From positions 124,001 through 188,000 of the forward strand of contig JAUIGV010000008.1 in the NCBI GenBank assembly GCA_030432565.1: DNA of 64,000 nucleotides. Direction: 5' to 3'. Shown one piece after another: positions 34,329-44,042 of this stretch. The notes under the pieces were generated by a model. That model saw nothing but the letters and a program-made list of their open reading frames with translations. It was not told where the DNA came from and did no database searches. The first letter of the stretch is position 1; each line of letters begins with the position of its first letter. Made by a program: the position numbers and the translations under genes. Origin of the DNA: Verrucomicrobiia bacterium (GTDB lineage Bacteria; Verrucomicrobiota; Verrucomicrobiia; Verrucomicrobiales; Akkermansiaceae).

Positions 34329-35648
34329 ATGAGCACCCAGAAGGAACTCGCCATCGAATCCGCCCGCGTTTTGCGTGAGGCTGGTCATGTCGTCTATTTC
34401 GCCGGCGGTGCCGTTCGCGACCAACTTCTCGGACAGACTCCGAAGGACTACGATCTTGCCACCTCGGCCCGGCCCGATGAAGTGCAGGCTCTCTTCAAAA
34501 AATCCGATGCCGTGGGCGAGCACTTCGGCGTCATCATTGTGAAGGGCTCGGGCGAAATGATCGAAGTCGCAACCTTCCGCACCGACGGATCCTATAAGGA
34601 CGGTCGCCGACCCGAGTCGGTCGAATTCTCCTCGCCCGAACAGGACGCGCAACGCCGCGACTTCACCATCAACGGGCTCTTCCAAGATCCGCTCACCGGA
34701 GAAATCATCGACCACGTGGGTGGACGCGCTGATCTTGAAGCGAAAGTCCTGCGGGCCATTGGCGACCCCCGGAAGCGTTTCGAAGAAGACGCCCTCCGGC
34801 TCCTGCGCGCCATCCGCTTCTCCACCACCACCGGATTTGAGATCGAAGCGAAAACCTGGGCCGCGATTCAGGAATGCGCCCCCCTCCTCTCACAAATTTC
34901 CCCCGAGCGAATTCGCGACGAATTCTCCCGCATCCTAATGGCAGCTGACCGCGCTCGCGGCCTTGACCTCCTTGTCGACTCCGGACTCATCAAAGAGTTT
35001 CTACCCGAGGTTCTGGACCTGCAGGGCTGCGAACAACCACCGCAATGGCACCCCGAGGGAGACGTTTACGTACACACCCGCATCGCTCTCTCTCTTCTCA
35101 ATTCACCGCCTCTCCACTTGGCTCTCGCCGTGCTCCTGCACGACATCGGAAAGCCGGCCACCCAAGCCTGGGACGCGGAAGCAGAACGCTTTCGATTTAA
35201 CGGCCACGACAAGGTTGGAGCATCAATGGCCGAAAAAATCCTGCGCCGCCTTCGTTATTCAAACCAAACGGTCGAAGACGTCACCTTCATGGTCTCACGT
35301 CACATGCAGTTCATGCACGTGAAGGACATGCGCACCGCTAAGTTGAAACGTTTCATGTCGGCGGAGACCTTCGAGCTTGAGACCGAACTTCATCGGGTCG
35401 ACTGTGACAGCTCAAACGGTTTCCGAGATAACTACGATTTTGTTCGTACTAAAAAAGAGGAGTTCGCCCGGGAACCCCTCATCCCAAAGCCACTCCTGAC
35501 CGGGCACGATCTCATCCGCGATTTCAAGATCGCCCCCGGCCCGGAAATCGGCACAATCCTCCGCGACGTTCAAACCGAACAACTGGAGGGAAGACTTTCT
35601 GATAAAGAAGCCGCCTACCAATTCGTAAAAGAAACACTTTCACAATGA
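34329..35648 (+). CDS. cca: CCA-adding enzyme / poly(A) polymerase family with HD domain
   Basis: 439 residues from the ATG at 34329; the open frame runs far upstream to 33624 but that part antisenses the 33804-34244 gene. Repairs or completes tRNA 3' CCA ends. Motifs in order: FAGGAVRDQLLG and the metal site DYDLAT, RRDFTINGLF, EDALRLLRAIRFS. An HD phosphohydrolase domain follows (LLHDIGKP, FNGHDKVGA, VSRHMQFM). Both tRNA genes in this window encode CCA, so the enzyme may mainly do repair. The stop overlaps the next start (ATGA). Confidence 0.92.
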   Translation: MSTQKELAIESARVLREAGHVVYFAGGAVRDQLLGQTPKDYDLATSARPDEVQALFKKSDAVGEHFGVIIVKGSGEMIEVATFRTDGSYKDGRRPESVEFSSPEQDAQRRDFTINGLFQDPLTGEIIDHVGGRADLEAKVLRAIGDPRKRFEEDALRLLRAIRFSTTTGFEIEAKTWAAIQECAPLLSQISPERIRDEFSRILMAADRARGLDLLVDSGLIKEFLPEVLDLQGCEQPPQWHPEGDVYVHTRIALSLLNSPPLHLALAVLLHDIGKPATQAWDAEAERFRFNGHDKVGASMAEKILRRLRYSNQTVEDVTFMVSRHMQFMHVKDMRTAKLKRFMSAETFELETELHRVDCDSSNGFRDNYDFVRTKKEEFAREPLIPKPLLTGHDLIRDFKIAPGPEIGTILRDVQTEQLEGRLSDKEAAYQFVKETLSQ

Positions 35649-36748
35649 GCAACATCCCGACTGAACACGACGATCCTATCAACGCCAAGATTCTCAGCGT
35701 CTCCGAAGACCTGGTCTCCGGCTTCCAGCAAGACCCGTTTTCCATCATCGCTGAAGAGTCCGGAGTCGAACTCAATGTCGTTCTGGAACGCATCCGCGCC
35801 ATGCTCGAAGCCGGAGTCATTCGCCGTGTTCGCCAGACCATGCTCGCCACCAAGCTGGCACACGGAGCACTTGTCGCCTGGCGCGTTCCCGAGGAAAAGC
35901 TCAACGACGCCTTCGACTTCATGGCCAAGGAGGATCCCTTCTCCGGCCACGTTGTCATTCGCTCGACCGATGGCCAAATCTCCGGTTCCGGCTACCGCCT
36001 CTGGACCACTCTCAAGGTCCCCCAGGGCGAGTCTCTGGAGGAGCATGGCAACGTCCTCAAACGTCTTGTTGGGGCCGAGGAATTTATCCTCATGCCGGCC
36101 AACGGAGTTTTCGCGCTTGGCGTGGGCCACGTTCGACGCAAGGGCCTTGAACCCGGGGCAAAGCTGGATGTCCCGGCAGAAATGATGACCACCACAGTCG
36201 TCGATCTCACCAAGGAAGAATGGGACGTCCTCCTCGCCCTCAAAGAAGAACTCGCACCAGATGAAGTCATCGTCAATTGCTGGGATCGCCGCGCCGAAAT
36301 GGCAGGCGTTTCGCTGGAGCGCTTCTATGAAGTTGCCCGAATCCTCGACAGCAAGAAAGTCATCGGGCGCTTCTCAACCTTCCTTGAACACGTCAAGCCC
36401 TCCGACACCGGAAAACGCGTGACCCGTTTCAATGGTCTCTTCCACTGGGCCGTTCCCAAGGGTCGTGAAATGGAGGCTGGCGGTGAAGTCGGCCGCCATC
36501 ACTGTATGACCCACGCCTACTGGCGCGAAGGGGGCCCCAAATTTGGTAATGTCAACATCATGGGCGTGGTTCACGGAACCGAGAAAGACAAGGTGCTTGA
36601 GCACAAGGCCGCCATCGACAAACACCTCGAAGCAGTCGGAATCCCTGTCAGCTACACCAACGTTTTTTGGGGAGGTCGCTCGGAAATAAAGCCCTCGGAA
36701 ATTTCCCCGAAGATTTACCGCGAGTGGCATGAAAAGCATGCCGAATAA
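35645..36748 (+). CDS. Fused AhbA/AhbB-like (siroheme decarboxylase/NirD-L-type) AsnC-fold protein
   Basis: 367 residues made of two similar halves, each a winged helix followed by an AsnC/Lrp-like ferredoxin fold. Half 1 has VLERIRAMLEAGVIRRVRQT and SGYRLWTTLKVP. Half 2 has ILDSKKVIGRFSTFLEHV, FNGLFHWAVP, HHCMTHAYWREGGPKFGNVN and IMGVVHG. The last two match the AhbB/NirL pattern (SHCY...WPYNL..MVHG) better than that of classic Lrp regulators. AhbA-AhbB convert siroheme to didecarboxysiroheme. Normally they are two proteins; here they are one chain. No other heme or nitrite genes lie nearby. An Lrp-type regulator remains the alternative. Coupled to cca by ATGA. Confidence 0.7.
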   Translation: MSNIPTEHDDPINAKILSVSEDLVSGFQQDPFSIIAEESGVELNVVLERIRAMLEAGVIRRVRQTMLATKLAHGALVAWRVPEEKLNDAFDFMAKEDPFSGHVVIRSTDGQISGSGYRLWTTLKVPQGESLEEHGNVLKRLVGAEEFILMPANGVFALGVGHVRRKGLEPGAKLDVPAEMMTTTVVDLTKEEWDVLLALKEELAPDEVIVNCWDRRAEMAGVSLERFYEVARILDSKKVIGRFSTFLEHVKPSDTGKRVTRFNGLFHWAVPKGREMEAGGEVGRHHCMTHAYWREGGPKFGNVNIMGVVHGTEKDKVLEHKAAIDKHLEAVGIPVSYTNVFWGGRSEIKPSEISPKIYREWHEKHAE

Positions 36749-36802
36749 CCGGAAACGAAACGCCAGCTTGCTTTCGACGCTCTAATCTGAAATCCTCGCC
36801 GG

Positions 36803-39800
36803 ATGACCAATCCTGCTTTTCTATTGGCGGGAACCTTGCTGGCGGGAATGTCAGCCTGGGGTGACATCGTAATCAACGAGATCGTCAGCCAAAATAGCCC
36901 CGATGGCCTGGCCGCCGCAGACGGGAACAACTACGATTGGATCGAACTCCACAACAATGGGGTCGTGGATATCGATCTTCAGGAAGCTTACCTGACCGAC
37001 GACCAAGACGATCTCACCAAGTGGCAGTTCGAGAGAAGCTTTATCATTCCGGCGGGAGGGTTCGCGATCGTCTTCGCTTCCAACCTTAATGGTCTCGTCG
37101 AGGGACAGGAACATCTCAATTTCAAACTCAATGCAGGCGACGGGGAATACCTGGCGCTCGTTTCCCAAGATCGAGAAACAATCATCGATGATTTTTTACC
37201 GGGCTTTCCTCCTCTTCGAGAAAACCTTTCATTTGGCGTCGCGGCCGGAGAAGAAGAACCCGCCATTCTGCTCAGCCCCACTCCGGGGACCGAAAACACC
37301 CGCGCCGCCCCCATCCCTCAAATCAATTCCCTCGCAGCGTCCAAAGCTGTGATCGCAAATGGTGAGTCAGTCACCATCTCTTGGGAGAGCGTGAACGCCG
37401 AAGCCATCACGCTTGAAACGTCATCAAGTCAGAACGCCAGTGTCGAACCGAATGGCTCAGTCATACTTCGCCCCACCCACCATGAAACGATCACGCTAAC
37501 TGCCCGCAACGGATACGCCGTGATTTCGAAAACCATCGAAGTCCTCGTTGGCCCGGCAATAACCAACTTTTCAGCAGCTCCAGCAACCATTGCCACCGGA
37601 GGAGAAACAGTGATCAGATGGGAAACCACCGGCCCGGATCAGATTGTGGAATCAAATCACTTTCCGGCGACAGCGGTCTCCGCGCCCGTCAGATTCACCC
37701 CGACGAATCTCAATTTGATCGCTTCCGATGCAACCTGGAAACAAGCCCCGGCCACGCCCGGGGAGGGATGGCAATCCATCGGCTACGATGACTCCGCCTG
37801 GAGCGATGCCATACCTCCCTTTGAAGGCAATCAATCGTATCGCAAAAGCTTTTTAGTATCCGATCCGGGAACCCTCGCCATCGGTGCGATCCAAATTTCG
37901 CGCCCTCAAAATCTGCATGTCTCCCTGAACGGACATACAATTTTGAGCCCAGCGATTTCGAATGGAGTCCCCGGGATCTCCGATGGGATCGTGCGGTTTG
38001 ATCCCGCGCTTCTTCGCGAAGGCGAAAACATTCTCACCGCGAGACTGGTTTCTCAAGCCGGCAAATACGACATCAGGCTCGACGCCTGGAGAACCCGACC
38101 CGTCGACACCGTGATACCCGTCACCCTTCTTGTGCGTAACGATGCCGGGGAAGAAAGCAGGACGGTCGAGATCACCGTGCTTGCAGAAAACACTCCGCTT
38201 CCGCCACTGCCCACGATTGCGATTTCTGAATTCTTCTGGGGCTACAACGGGACGCTTCCGGTGGAACCTTACCGCTTCTTTGAGTTTCAAAACTGCGGCA
38301 ACCAACCCATCGATCTCAGTGGGACCCAGTTGACCGGCGACTCATATTTCTCTTTCTCAGATGCCACTAACCCGACGCTCGATCCGGCTGAGGTCGCTGT
38401 CATCGTCACCCATCACCCAACCTTCGCTGAGAACTGGCCAGGGGACCGCAATATCATCGGACAGATCGAAGATCCCCAAGCCATCGAGACCTATCAATTC
38501 GACTTCGAACTCGCCCTTCTCGACCCCTTCGGCCGCAGCTTCGAGCACGTCAACATTCGATCTCTCCCTGGGTTTGGTGACTTTCTTCAAACCTTCGAAA
38601 GAGTCGACCCAAAGACCTCATCCCTTGAACCTTCAAACTGGTATGTCGACAGCGAACTTGGCTTGGGGCATGGTGGAGGGACTCCGGGAGAACTTCCCTT
38701 TCGTGTCACCGAGTTTTCGTTCGACCCTCCTGCAGCCAAGCCCGGCGATCCGGTCACTCTCACCTGGAGTGTCTCACGTCCCGCCACCCTTCAAATTGCC
38801 ACCCTTGGTCCATTATCGGGAACCACTGGCTCCATTGACTTCGTTGTTCCTGAAGACGCCCGCTTCTTCCGTTTCTGGCTTCATGCTGAGACGACCTTCT
38901 CCCGCCGGAACGTCCTTGCGTCGCTGATTCTCCCTCCCTCAATCAGCTCATTCAGCTCCTCAAAAACAGCCATCCGTCCCGGTGAAGAAGTCACCCTCCG
39001 CTGGGCGCAGACCATCCCCTACATAAATTACGAGGCCGAGATCTCACCGGAAGTTCCTTCCGGTGTTTACGGAAGCAGCCACTCCTTCACCCCTTTGATC
39101 TCGGGATTCCCAAAAGGAGGTGATTGGCGGACCCGCGCCCACGAAACTCCGCCGGAAGAAAACTGGAAAGCAATCGACTTCGAAGTGCCTTGGCGGAATC
39201 GTCGCGCTGCAATCGGATACGGAAATGATCAGGTCATCTCCGAAATCAGGCCGCAGAATTGGCTAAGCGCTTATTTTCATCGGAACTTCCAAATCACGGA
39301 AGTGACGGAAATCGATGAACTTTTCCTCGACCTCTGGAATGATGACGGCATTGAAATCCATCTGAACGGACAAGAAGTGATTCGGGAAAACCTCCCGCAA
39401 GGAAAGATCGATCACCTCACTCCGGCGCTGACCAAAATTGCCCCGCTCGAGCGGACTTTCAAAATTGACCAAACCTTGCTCGTTGAAGGTGAAAACATCA
39501 TCGCCGTTGGTGTTCATAACAGCTCAATTGATGACGACGACCTCGTCTTTGACCTCGGGCTCAGGGCCATGCGGAGGATCCCGGATTCAGGCCGAAAACA
39601 CTACCTCTTCACGGGATCCAATCAGGCCGGATCAGACTCCGCCCAAGTCACCATCCTCTTTCAGGAACCTCTCAGCGCAGCTGACTGGCAGAACGAATTG
39701 GGTCTGAGCGGAGACCCGAAAATCTCAGACGCAGACGGAGACGGCTTGACTGATTTCCTCGAATTCGTCACTGGCACAGACCCCCTGCAAGGCAACTCAA

Positions 39801-40042
39801 ACCCGATCTCTCTCGCCCGGGATCAAAATGGCTTCATCACCGTCAGCTACCCGCACAACCTCCTTTCAGAGAAAAATTTTCTGAGCCTCCAAAGCTCAAC
39901 CGATTTGGAATCCTGGAGCGATCTTAGTGACTTCAGGTTTGAAGGAGCGGTCGCCCCGGATGGATCGGAGATCGCCCGGGTCAGATATCGGTCGTATTCC
40001 CCCGTTAAAAAGACGCGCTACTTCCGACTAATCACGAACTAA
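36803..40042 (+). CDS. Large secreted lamin-tail-domain protein
   Basis: 1079 residues with a signal peptide (about 1-20). Two lamin-tail (LTD) domains are visible: near 20-150 (IVINEIVSQN, YDWIELHNNG) and near 470-610 (ISEFFWGYNG, FFEFQNCGNQPIDLSG). Between and after them are Ig-like segments (ESVTISWESV) and two galactose-binding-like beta sandwiches with WxxxxYDDSAW and LHVSLNG or IEIHLNGQEV features. A single EF-like calcium motif DADGDGLTDFLEF precedes the C-terminal domain, which ends in YFRLITN. Likely exported and surface-associated; LTD proteins often accompany nucleases or spore-coat kinases, but none is fused here. The 3' end overlaps the next gene tail-to-tail by 15 bp. Confidence 0.85.
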   Translation: MTNPAFLLAGTLLAGMSAWGDIVINEIVSQNSPDGLAAADGNNYDWIELHNNGVVDIDLQEAYLTDDQDDLTKWQFERSFIIPAGGFAIVFASNLNGLVEGQEHLNFKLNAGDGEYLALVSQDRETIIDDFLPGFPPLRENLSFGVAAGEEEPAILLSPTPGTENTRAAPIPQINSLAASKAVIANGESVTISWESVNAEAITLETSSSQNASVEPNGSVILRPTHHETITLTARNGYAVISKTIEVLVGPAITNFSAAPATIATGGETVIRWETTGPDQIVESNHFPATAVSAPVRFTPTNLNLIASDATWKQAPATPGEGWQSIGYDDSAWSDAIPPFEGNQSYRKSFLVSDPGTLAIGAIQISRPQNLHVSLNGHTILSPAISNGVPGISDGIVRFDPALLREGENILTARLVSQAGKYDIRLDAWRTRPVDTVIPVTLLVRNDAGEESRTVEITVLAENTPLPPLPTIAISEFFWGYNGTLPVEPYRFFEFQNCGNQPIDLSGTQLTGDSYFSFSDATNPTLDPAEVAVIVTHHPTFAENWPGDRNIIGQIEDPQAIETYQFDFELALLDPFGRSFEHVNIRSLPGFGDFLQTFERVDPKTSSLEPSNWYVDSELGLGHGGGTPGELPFRVTEFSFDPPAAKPGDPVTLTWSVSRPATLQIATLGPLSGTTGSIDFVVPEDARFFRFWLHAETTFSRRNVLASLILPPSISSFSSSKTAIRPGEEVTLRWAQTIPYINYEAEISPEVPSGVYGSSHSFTPLISGFPKGGDWRTRAHETPPEENWKAIDFEVPWRNRRAAIGYGNDQVISEIRPQNWLSAYFHRNFQITEVTEIDELFLDLWNDDGIEIHLNGQEVIRENLPQGKIDHLTPALTKIAPLERTFKIDQTLLVEGENIIAVGVHNSSIDDDDLVFDLGLRAMRRIPDSGRKHYLFTGSNQAGSDSAQVTILFQEPLSAADWQNELGLSGDPKISDADGDGLTDFLEFVTGTDPLQGNSNPISLARDQNGFITVSYPHNLLSEKNFLSLQSSTDLESWSDLSDFRFEGAVAPDGSEIARVRYRSYSPVKKTRYFRLITN

Positions 40043-40906
40043 TTCCGCCATCGCCTCATCGATCGTCGGGTAATGGAATTTGTATCCGGCATCGAGCAGC
40101 ACTTGTGGCACGACCTTGGTGCTCGCCAAAAGCCCCTCCTTGGCAAAGTCGCCCAGAAGCAATTTCAAGGCAAAAGCTGGCGCCGGAAAGGGCGTGGGGC
40201 GTCTCATCGCCTTACCCACCGCTCTGGTAAAATCAGCATTCCGCACCGACTCCGGCGCAACCAGATTCACAGGTCCCGAAATCTTCTTTTCCAAAGCGAA
40301 AATCATTCCGTCGATTTCATCCTTCAGGTGGATCCATGGCATCCATTGTTTCCCATCGCCAAGTTTACCGCCAATTCCCCATTTAAAGATCCCGTTCATC
40401 TTATCCCAGGCCCGCCCTCCTTTCCCGAGGACAACCCCGGTCCTCAAAAAGACCGTTCGGACACGATGCGGGACTTCAACCGCCCCCTCCCAGTCCCGAC
40501 AAAGCCCGGCCAAATACCCCTCTCCGGGCAAAGCGGTCTCCGTAAGACTCTCATCTCCCCGGTCACCATAGATACCGATCGCCGAAGCATTGAGCAGAAC
40601 TTCGACCCCGGAATTTGAAATCGACCTCGAGAGCTCCTTGGTCAAATTGACCCGGCTCTTCCGAAAGTCCACTTTGCGCTTCTCGGTCCATCGCTGATCG
40701 ATGGCCTCTCCTGCCAGATTGATGACCGCCCCCAATCCCTCCAAATCAATTTCCCCTTCTCCCGACCACCTTCGCCAAGCCACCTCATCGTCCTCACGAT
40801 CGGATCGGGAAAACCCGGTAACCTTCCAACCTTTCTCAAGAAGGGCCCCGCATAAGCGGCCTCCAATCCAACCTGACGCACCGACCACTCCTACTGATTT
40901 GTTTTT
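40028..40906 (-). CDS. TIGR01777-family NAD-dependent epimerase (YfcH/SulA-like)
   Basis: 292 residues from the ATG at 40906 (MKNKSVGVVGASGWIGGRL). The Rossmann site GASGWIGGRL, the VINLAGEAI motif, SAIGIYGDRGDE, the catalytic-type segment FLRTGVVLGKGG and the C-terminal DUF1731 region (FKFHYP-like YKFHYPTIDEAM) are all typical. Reaction unknown; the family is often linked to cell division in older literature without proof. Convergent with the lamin-tail gene (15-bp overlap) and divergent from lptD. Confidence 0.9.
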   Translation of the reverse strand, partial: KNKSVGVVGASGWIGGRLCGALLEKGWKVTGFSRSDREDDEVAWRRWSGEGEIDLEGLGAVINLAGEAIDQRWTEKRKVDFRKSRVNLTKELSRSISNSGVEVLLNASAIGIYGDRGDESLTETALPGEGYLAGLCRDWEGAVEVPHRVRTVFLRTGVVLGKGGRAWDKMNGIFKWGIGGKLGDGKQWMPWIHLKDEIDGMIFALEKKISGPVNLVAPESVRNADFTRAVGKAMRRPTPFPAPAFALKLLLGDFAKEGLLASTKVVPQVLLDAGYKFHYPTIDEAMAELVRD

Positions 40907-40998
40907 CATCGAACAGTTCAGGTTAGACTCGATCCCGAACAATTCCAGCAAATCCTATCGACAGCTTTTTCACTCCTCCCTAGCCTGTCGCTGGTTTT

Positions 40999-43386
40999 AT
41001 GCGTCGGCTGTTCGCTCTCTTCTTTCTGACCTCCCTTCTCGCTGCGAGCCAGGACGACCTGCCCACGCCCCTTTCTCCCCCGGACCCGGAAGCTCTCCCG
41101 GAGCCTGACGAAGATCCTATTTCCGACCTCCTCAACAACCCGGTTAAAAAGCCCTTCGCCACACTCCCGACAGGAGTCGAAATCTACAGCAAAACAGTTC
41201 GCCTTGATGGCTCGCTAAGCCCGGACCGCAGTAACGTCACTGATGCCATTATTCGCTATGTTGGAGACATCCGTCTGAAAGCCAACAACGGACTCGAAGC
41301 CTATGCCGACAATGCTGTCGCCAATTTTTCAAAGAAGACGGTCCATCTCACCGGAAATGTCAGCCTTTATCAGGATGGACTTGTCTATCGCGGCCAATCC
41401 TCCGTCTTTAACCTCGAAACCAAATCCTTCGAGACCCGCGACCTCAGACTGGGGTTCTCCCCGATTATGCTGAAGGCCAGGAGCATTCGCCAGATCACCA
41501 GCGATGGGCGGAAGGCATTTGTGGCAGAAGACGCAGGCATCACGACCCACGATGTTGAAAACCCGGACTTCTGGCTGCAAGCCAAGCGCGCTACCATCTT
41601 TCCAAACGACAAGTTGATCTTCCAGGACTTCAACCTTCGTGCCGGAAACCGGAACCTCCTTTGGCTTCCCTATTTGGCCCAACCCCTGGACGCGAATCTG
41701 GGCTACCTCGTTGCTCCCGGTGGTCAGACCAACCTGGGAGGCTTTGTGAAGAACCGCTACGGAGTGATGCTCGGCGGCGAGCGCGATCCCGAGACTGGTG
41801 AGAAGAAGGGAGCCTGGCTCCTCTCGCAATGGCACGCCGATTTATATTCCAACAAAGGACTCGGAATGGGCGTGGACCTATTCGACACCCGCATCGATTC
41901 GAAAGATGAATTCGGCTTGCTGAAACTTTACTACATTCACGATCTCAATCCCGAGGACGAACGTGCCGGAGTCGACCGGGGCAACCTCAACCCAAATCGT
42001 TACCGTGCAGAATTCGTCCACCGAATTCCGTTCCGCGAGACCCCCGTCTCAAAATACACTTTCGATGCCAATCTCACCCTGCTCAGCGACGCATACTATC
42101 TCGAAGATTTCGACCCGACTCTCTTCCGCATCAACCGGGCACCCGACAACTACCTCGGATTTGCAAGACGCTCCGAGAACAGCCTGACCCAGCTTGGAAC
42201 ACGACTGAGGCTCAACGACTTCTATCAAAGCGACACCCGGCTTCCCGAGTTCACCCACGATTGGATCCGACAGCCCTTCCTCGATTCACCAGTCCTCTAC
42301 GAGAGCCAAACCTCGCTTGGCATTTACCAGGAAAGGCTCGCAGAATTTCAACGAGACAGCCTCAAGAGCCAGGCCGGGGACCTCCTCCCCGGCGATCCCC
42401 GGCTCGACGAAATCAACCGCCTTCTCGATGAGCGAGGCTTTGCCCGTTTCCACACCTATCACGAGTTTTCGCTCCCGGTCAAAGCAGGCCGTTTAAATGT
42501 CGTGCCGCGCTTCGGTGCCGGTCACACCAACTATCAAGCGGTCGAGGGGCCGGATGACTCCACCAACCGCACCCACGTTTCCGCCACCATCGATGTCTCG
42601 ACCAAGCTCACCAAACTCCTCCCCGATTTCACGAGTGAAAAATGGGGAATTGATGGCACACGCCACGTCATTGAGCCCTACGCTTCACTCAGCTGGCTCT
42701 CCACCAACGAACTCGATTCATCCTTCGGCCGCGTCGATCGCCTGACTCCCACCAGTCGGCCCAGACCACGACAAGTCGGGCGCTTCACCGCCATCGATGA
42801 CCTGCAGGACTGGAGCATTCTGCGACTGGGCATGAGAAACCGCCTCGTCACCCGCCGCGACGGAGGAACCCACGACTGGCTCATGATGGATACCTATCTC
42901 GATGCCTTCATTGAGGACCCGGAACTCGATCGCGATTTCTCAAATCTTTACAATGACATTCATTGGAACCCGGTCCCTTGGTTGGAACTGAATCTTGAAA
43001 CCCAATTCCCGGTTTCCACCACCGATAACTTTACCGAGGTCGCCTCTTCCCTAAGTTTCATGCCGAACGATGACCTTGAATTTAATATCGGCTACCGCCA
43101 CCTGAACAACCACCCCATCCTCCGCGACTCGGACCGCCTTGTTCTCGAGAGCTTCGCCCGGCTCAACGATTACTGGGGAATTGGAACCTACCACCGCTTC
43201 GAACTCGTCGACAGAACTCTGGAGCTGCAGCAGTACAACGTTCACTACGACTTTGATTCATTCGTCGGCTCTGCCGGATTCTTCATTCGAAACAATCGGG
43301 AACAGGATGAATACGGAATCATGTTCAGCTTTGGCATTAAGGAAATTCCAAGCCTTTCCTTGCCAATCCAGATTGGAGCGCAATGA
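40999..43386 (+). CDS. lptD: LptD-like LPS-assembly outer-membrane protein
   Basis: 795 residues with a signal peptide (MRRLFALFFLTSLLAASQ). After a Pro/Asp-rich linker, an OstA/LptA-like beta-jelly roll occupies about 55-200 (AIIRYVGDIRLKANNGLEAY, VHLTGNVSLYQDG). The C-terminal 550 residues are a beta-barrel with alternating aromatic residues and typical LptD segments (LLWLPYLAQP, NRYRAEFVHRIPF). It ends in Gln rather than Phe. It inserts lipopolysaccharide into the outer leaflet with LptE. This supports a diderm envelope with LPS. The stop overlaps the nitroreductase start (ATGA). Confidence 0.82.
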   Translation: MRRLFALFFLTSLLAASQDDLPTPLSPPDPEALPEPDEDPISDLLNNPVKKPFATLPTGVEIYSKTVRLDGSLSPDRSNVTDAIIRYVGDIRLKANNGLEAYADNAVANFSKKTVHLTGNVSLYQDGLVYRGQSSVFNLETKSFETRDLRLGFSPIMLKARSIRQITSDGRKAFVAEDAGITTHDVENPDFWLQAKRATIFPNDKLIFQDFNLRAGNRNLLWLPYLAQPLDANLGYLVAPGGQTNLGGFVKNRYGVMLGGERDPETGEKKGAWLLSQWHADLYSNKGLGMGVDLFDTRIDSKDEFGLLKLYYIHDLNPEDERAGVDRGNLNPNRYRAEFVHRIPFRETPVSKYTFDANLTLLSDAYYLEDFDPTLFRINRAPDNYLGFARRSENSLTQLGTRLRLNDFYQSDTRLPEFTHDWIRQPFLDSPVLYESQTSLGIYQERLAEFQRDSLKSQAGDLLPGDPRLDEINRLLDERGFARFHTYHEFSLPVKAGRLNVVPRFGAGHTNYQAVEGPDDSTNRTHVSATIDVSTKLTKLLPDFTSEKWGIDGTRHVIEPYASLSWLSTNELDSSFGRVDRLTPTSRPRPRQVGRFTAIDDLQDWSILRLGMRNRLVTRRDGGTHDWLMMDTYLDAFIEDPELDRDFSNLYNDIHWNPVPWLELNLETQFPVSTTDNFTEVASSLSFMPNDDLEFNIGYRHLNNHPILRDSDRLVLESFARLNDYWGIGTYHRFELVDRTLELQQYNVHYDFDSFVGSAGFFIRNNREQDEYGIMFSFGIKEIPSLSLPIQIGAQ

Positions 43387-44042
43387 TTTCGCGCATGAGC
43401 CAACTCTCTCCTCAGGACCTTATCGATCAGCTTCAGTGGCGCTACGCCACCAAGAAGTTTGATGCCACCAAGACCATCCCCGGTGAAGTCTGGTCGGCCA
43501 TCGCAAGCTCCTTGGTTCTCACTCCTTCATCCTTCGGCCTTCAACCCTGGCACTTCATCACCATCCGTGACCAGAAGATCAAAGAAGAACTTCTCCCCCA
43601 CTCCTGGGGACAAGCGCAGGTAACCGACTGCTCCCACTTCGTCGTTCTTACCGCCAGGATTTCGATGACAGAGACTGAGATTGACTCCTTTCTGGCACGC
43701 ACCATCGAGATTCGCGGAGGCAAAATCGACCAACTCAATCCTTACCGCGATATGATGGTCGGCTTCACCAAAAACATGGATGACGCCGCCAAACTTCAGT
43801 GGGCCAAACTCCAAACCTACATTGCCCTTGGTCAACTGATGACGAGTGCCGCAGTCCTGGGAGTCGATGCCTGCCCCATGGAAGGAATAGCCCCGGCTGA
43901 ATACGATCGCATTCTGGGACTTGAGGAAAAAGGCCTCACAACCTCGGTCGCCTGCGCCCTCGGTTACCGTAGCTCCGACGACAAATACGCGACCGCGCTC
44001 AAAGTCCGCTTTGATGAAAGCGAGGTCCTGACGCTACTCTGA
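43383..44042 (+). CDS. NfsB-like FMN nitroreductase
   Basis: 219 residues; reduces nitro compounds or quinones with NAD(P)H using FMN. The FMN-binding N terminus (WRYATKKFDATKTIP), TPSSFGLQPWHFI, and the C-terminal GVDACPMEGIAP and KGLTTSVACALGYRS match the NfsB branch. The first ATG overlaps the lptD stop; a second ATG at 43395 is also possible. Cytosolic, no signal. Coupling to lptD is odd functionally and may only reflect compact packing. Its 3' end overlaps the convergent neighbour by 9 bp. Confidence 0.9.
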   Translation: MISRMSQLSPQDLIDQLQWRYATKKFDATKTIPGEVWSAIASSLVLTPSSFGLQPWHFITIRDQKIKEELLPHSWGQAQVTDCSHFVVLTARISMTETEIDSFLARTIEIRGGKIDQLNPYRDMMVGFTKNMDDAAKLQWAKLQTYIALGQLMTSAAVLGVDACPMEGIAPAEYDRILGLEEKGLTTSVACALGYRSSDDKYATALKVRFDESEVLTLL

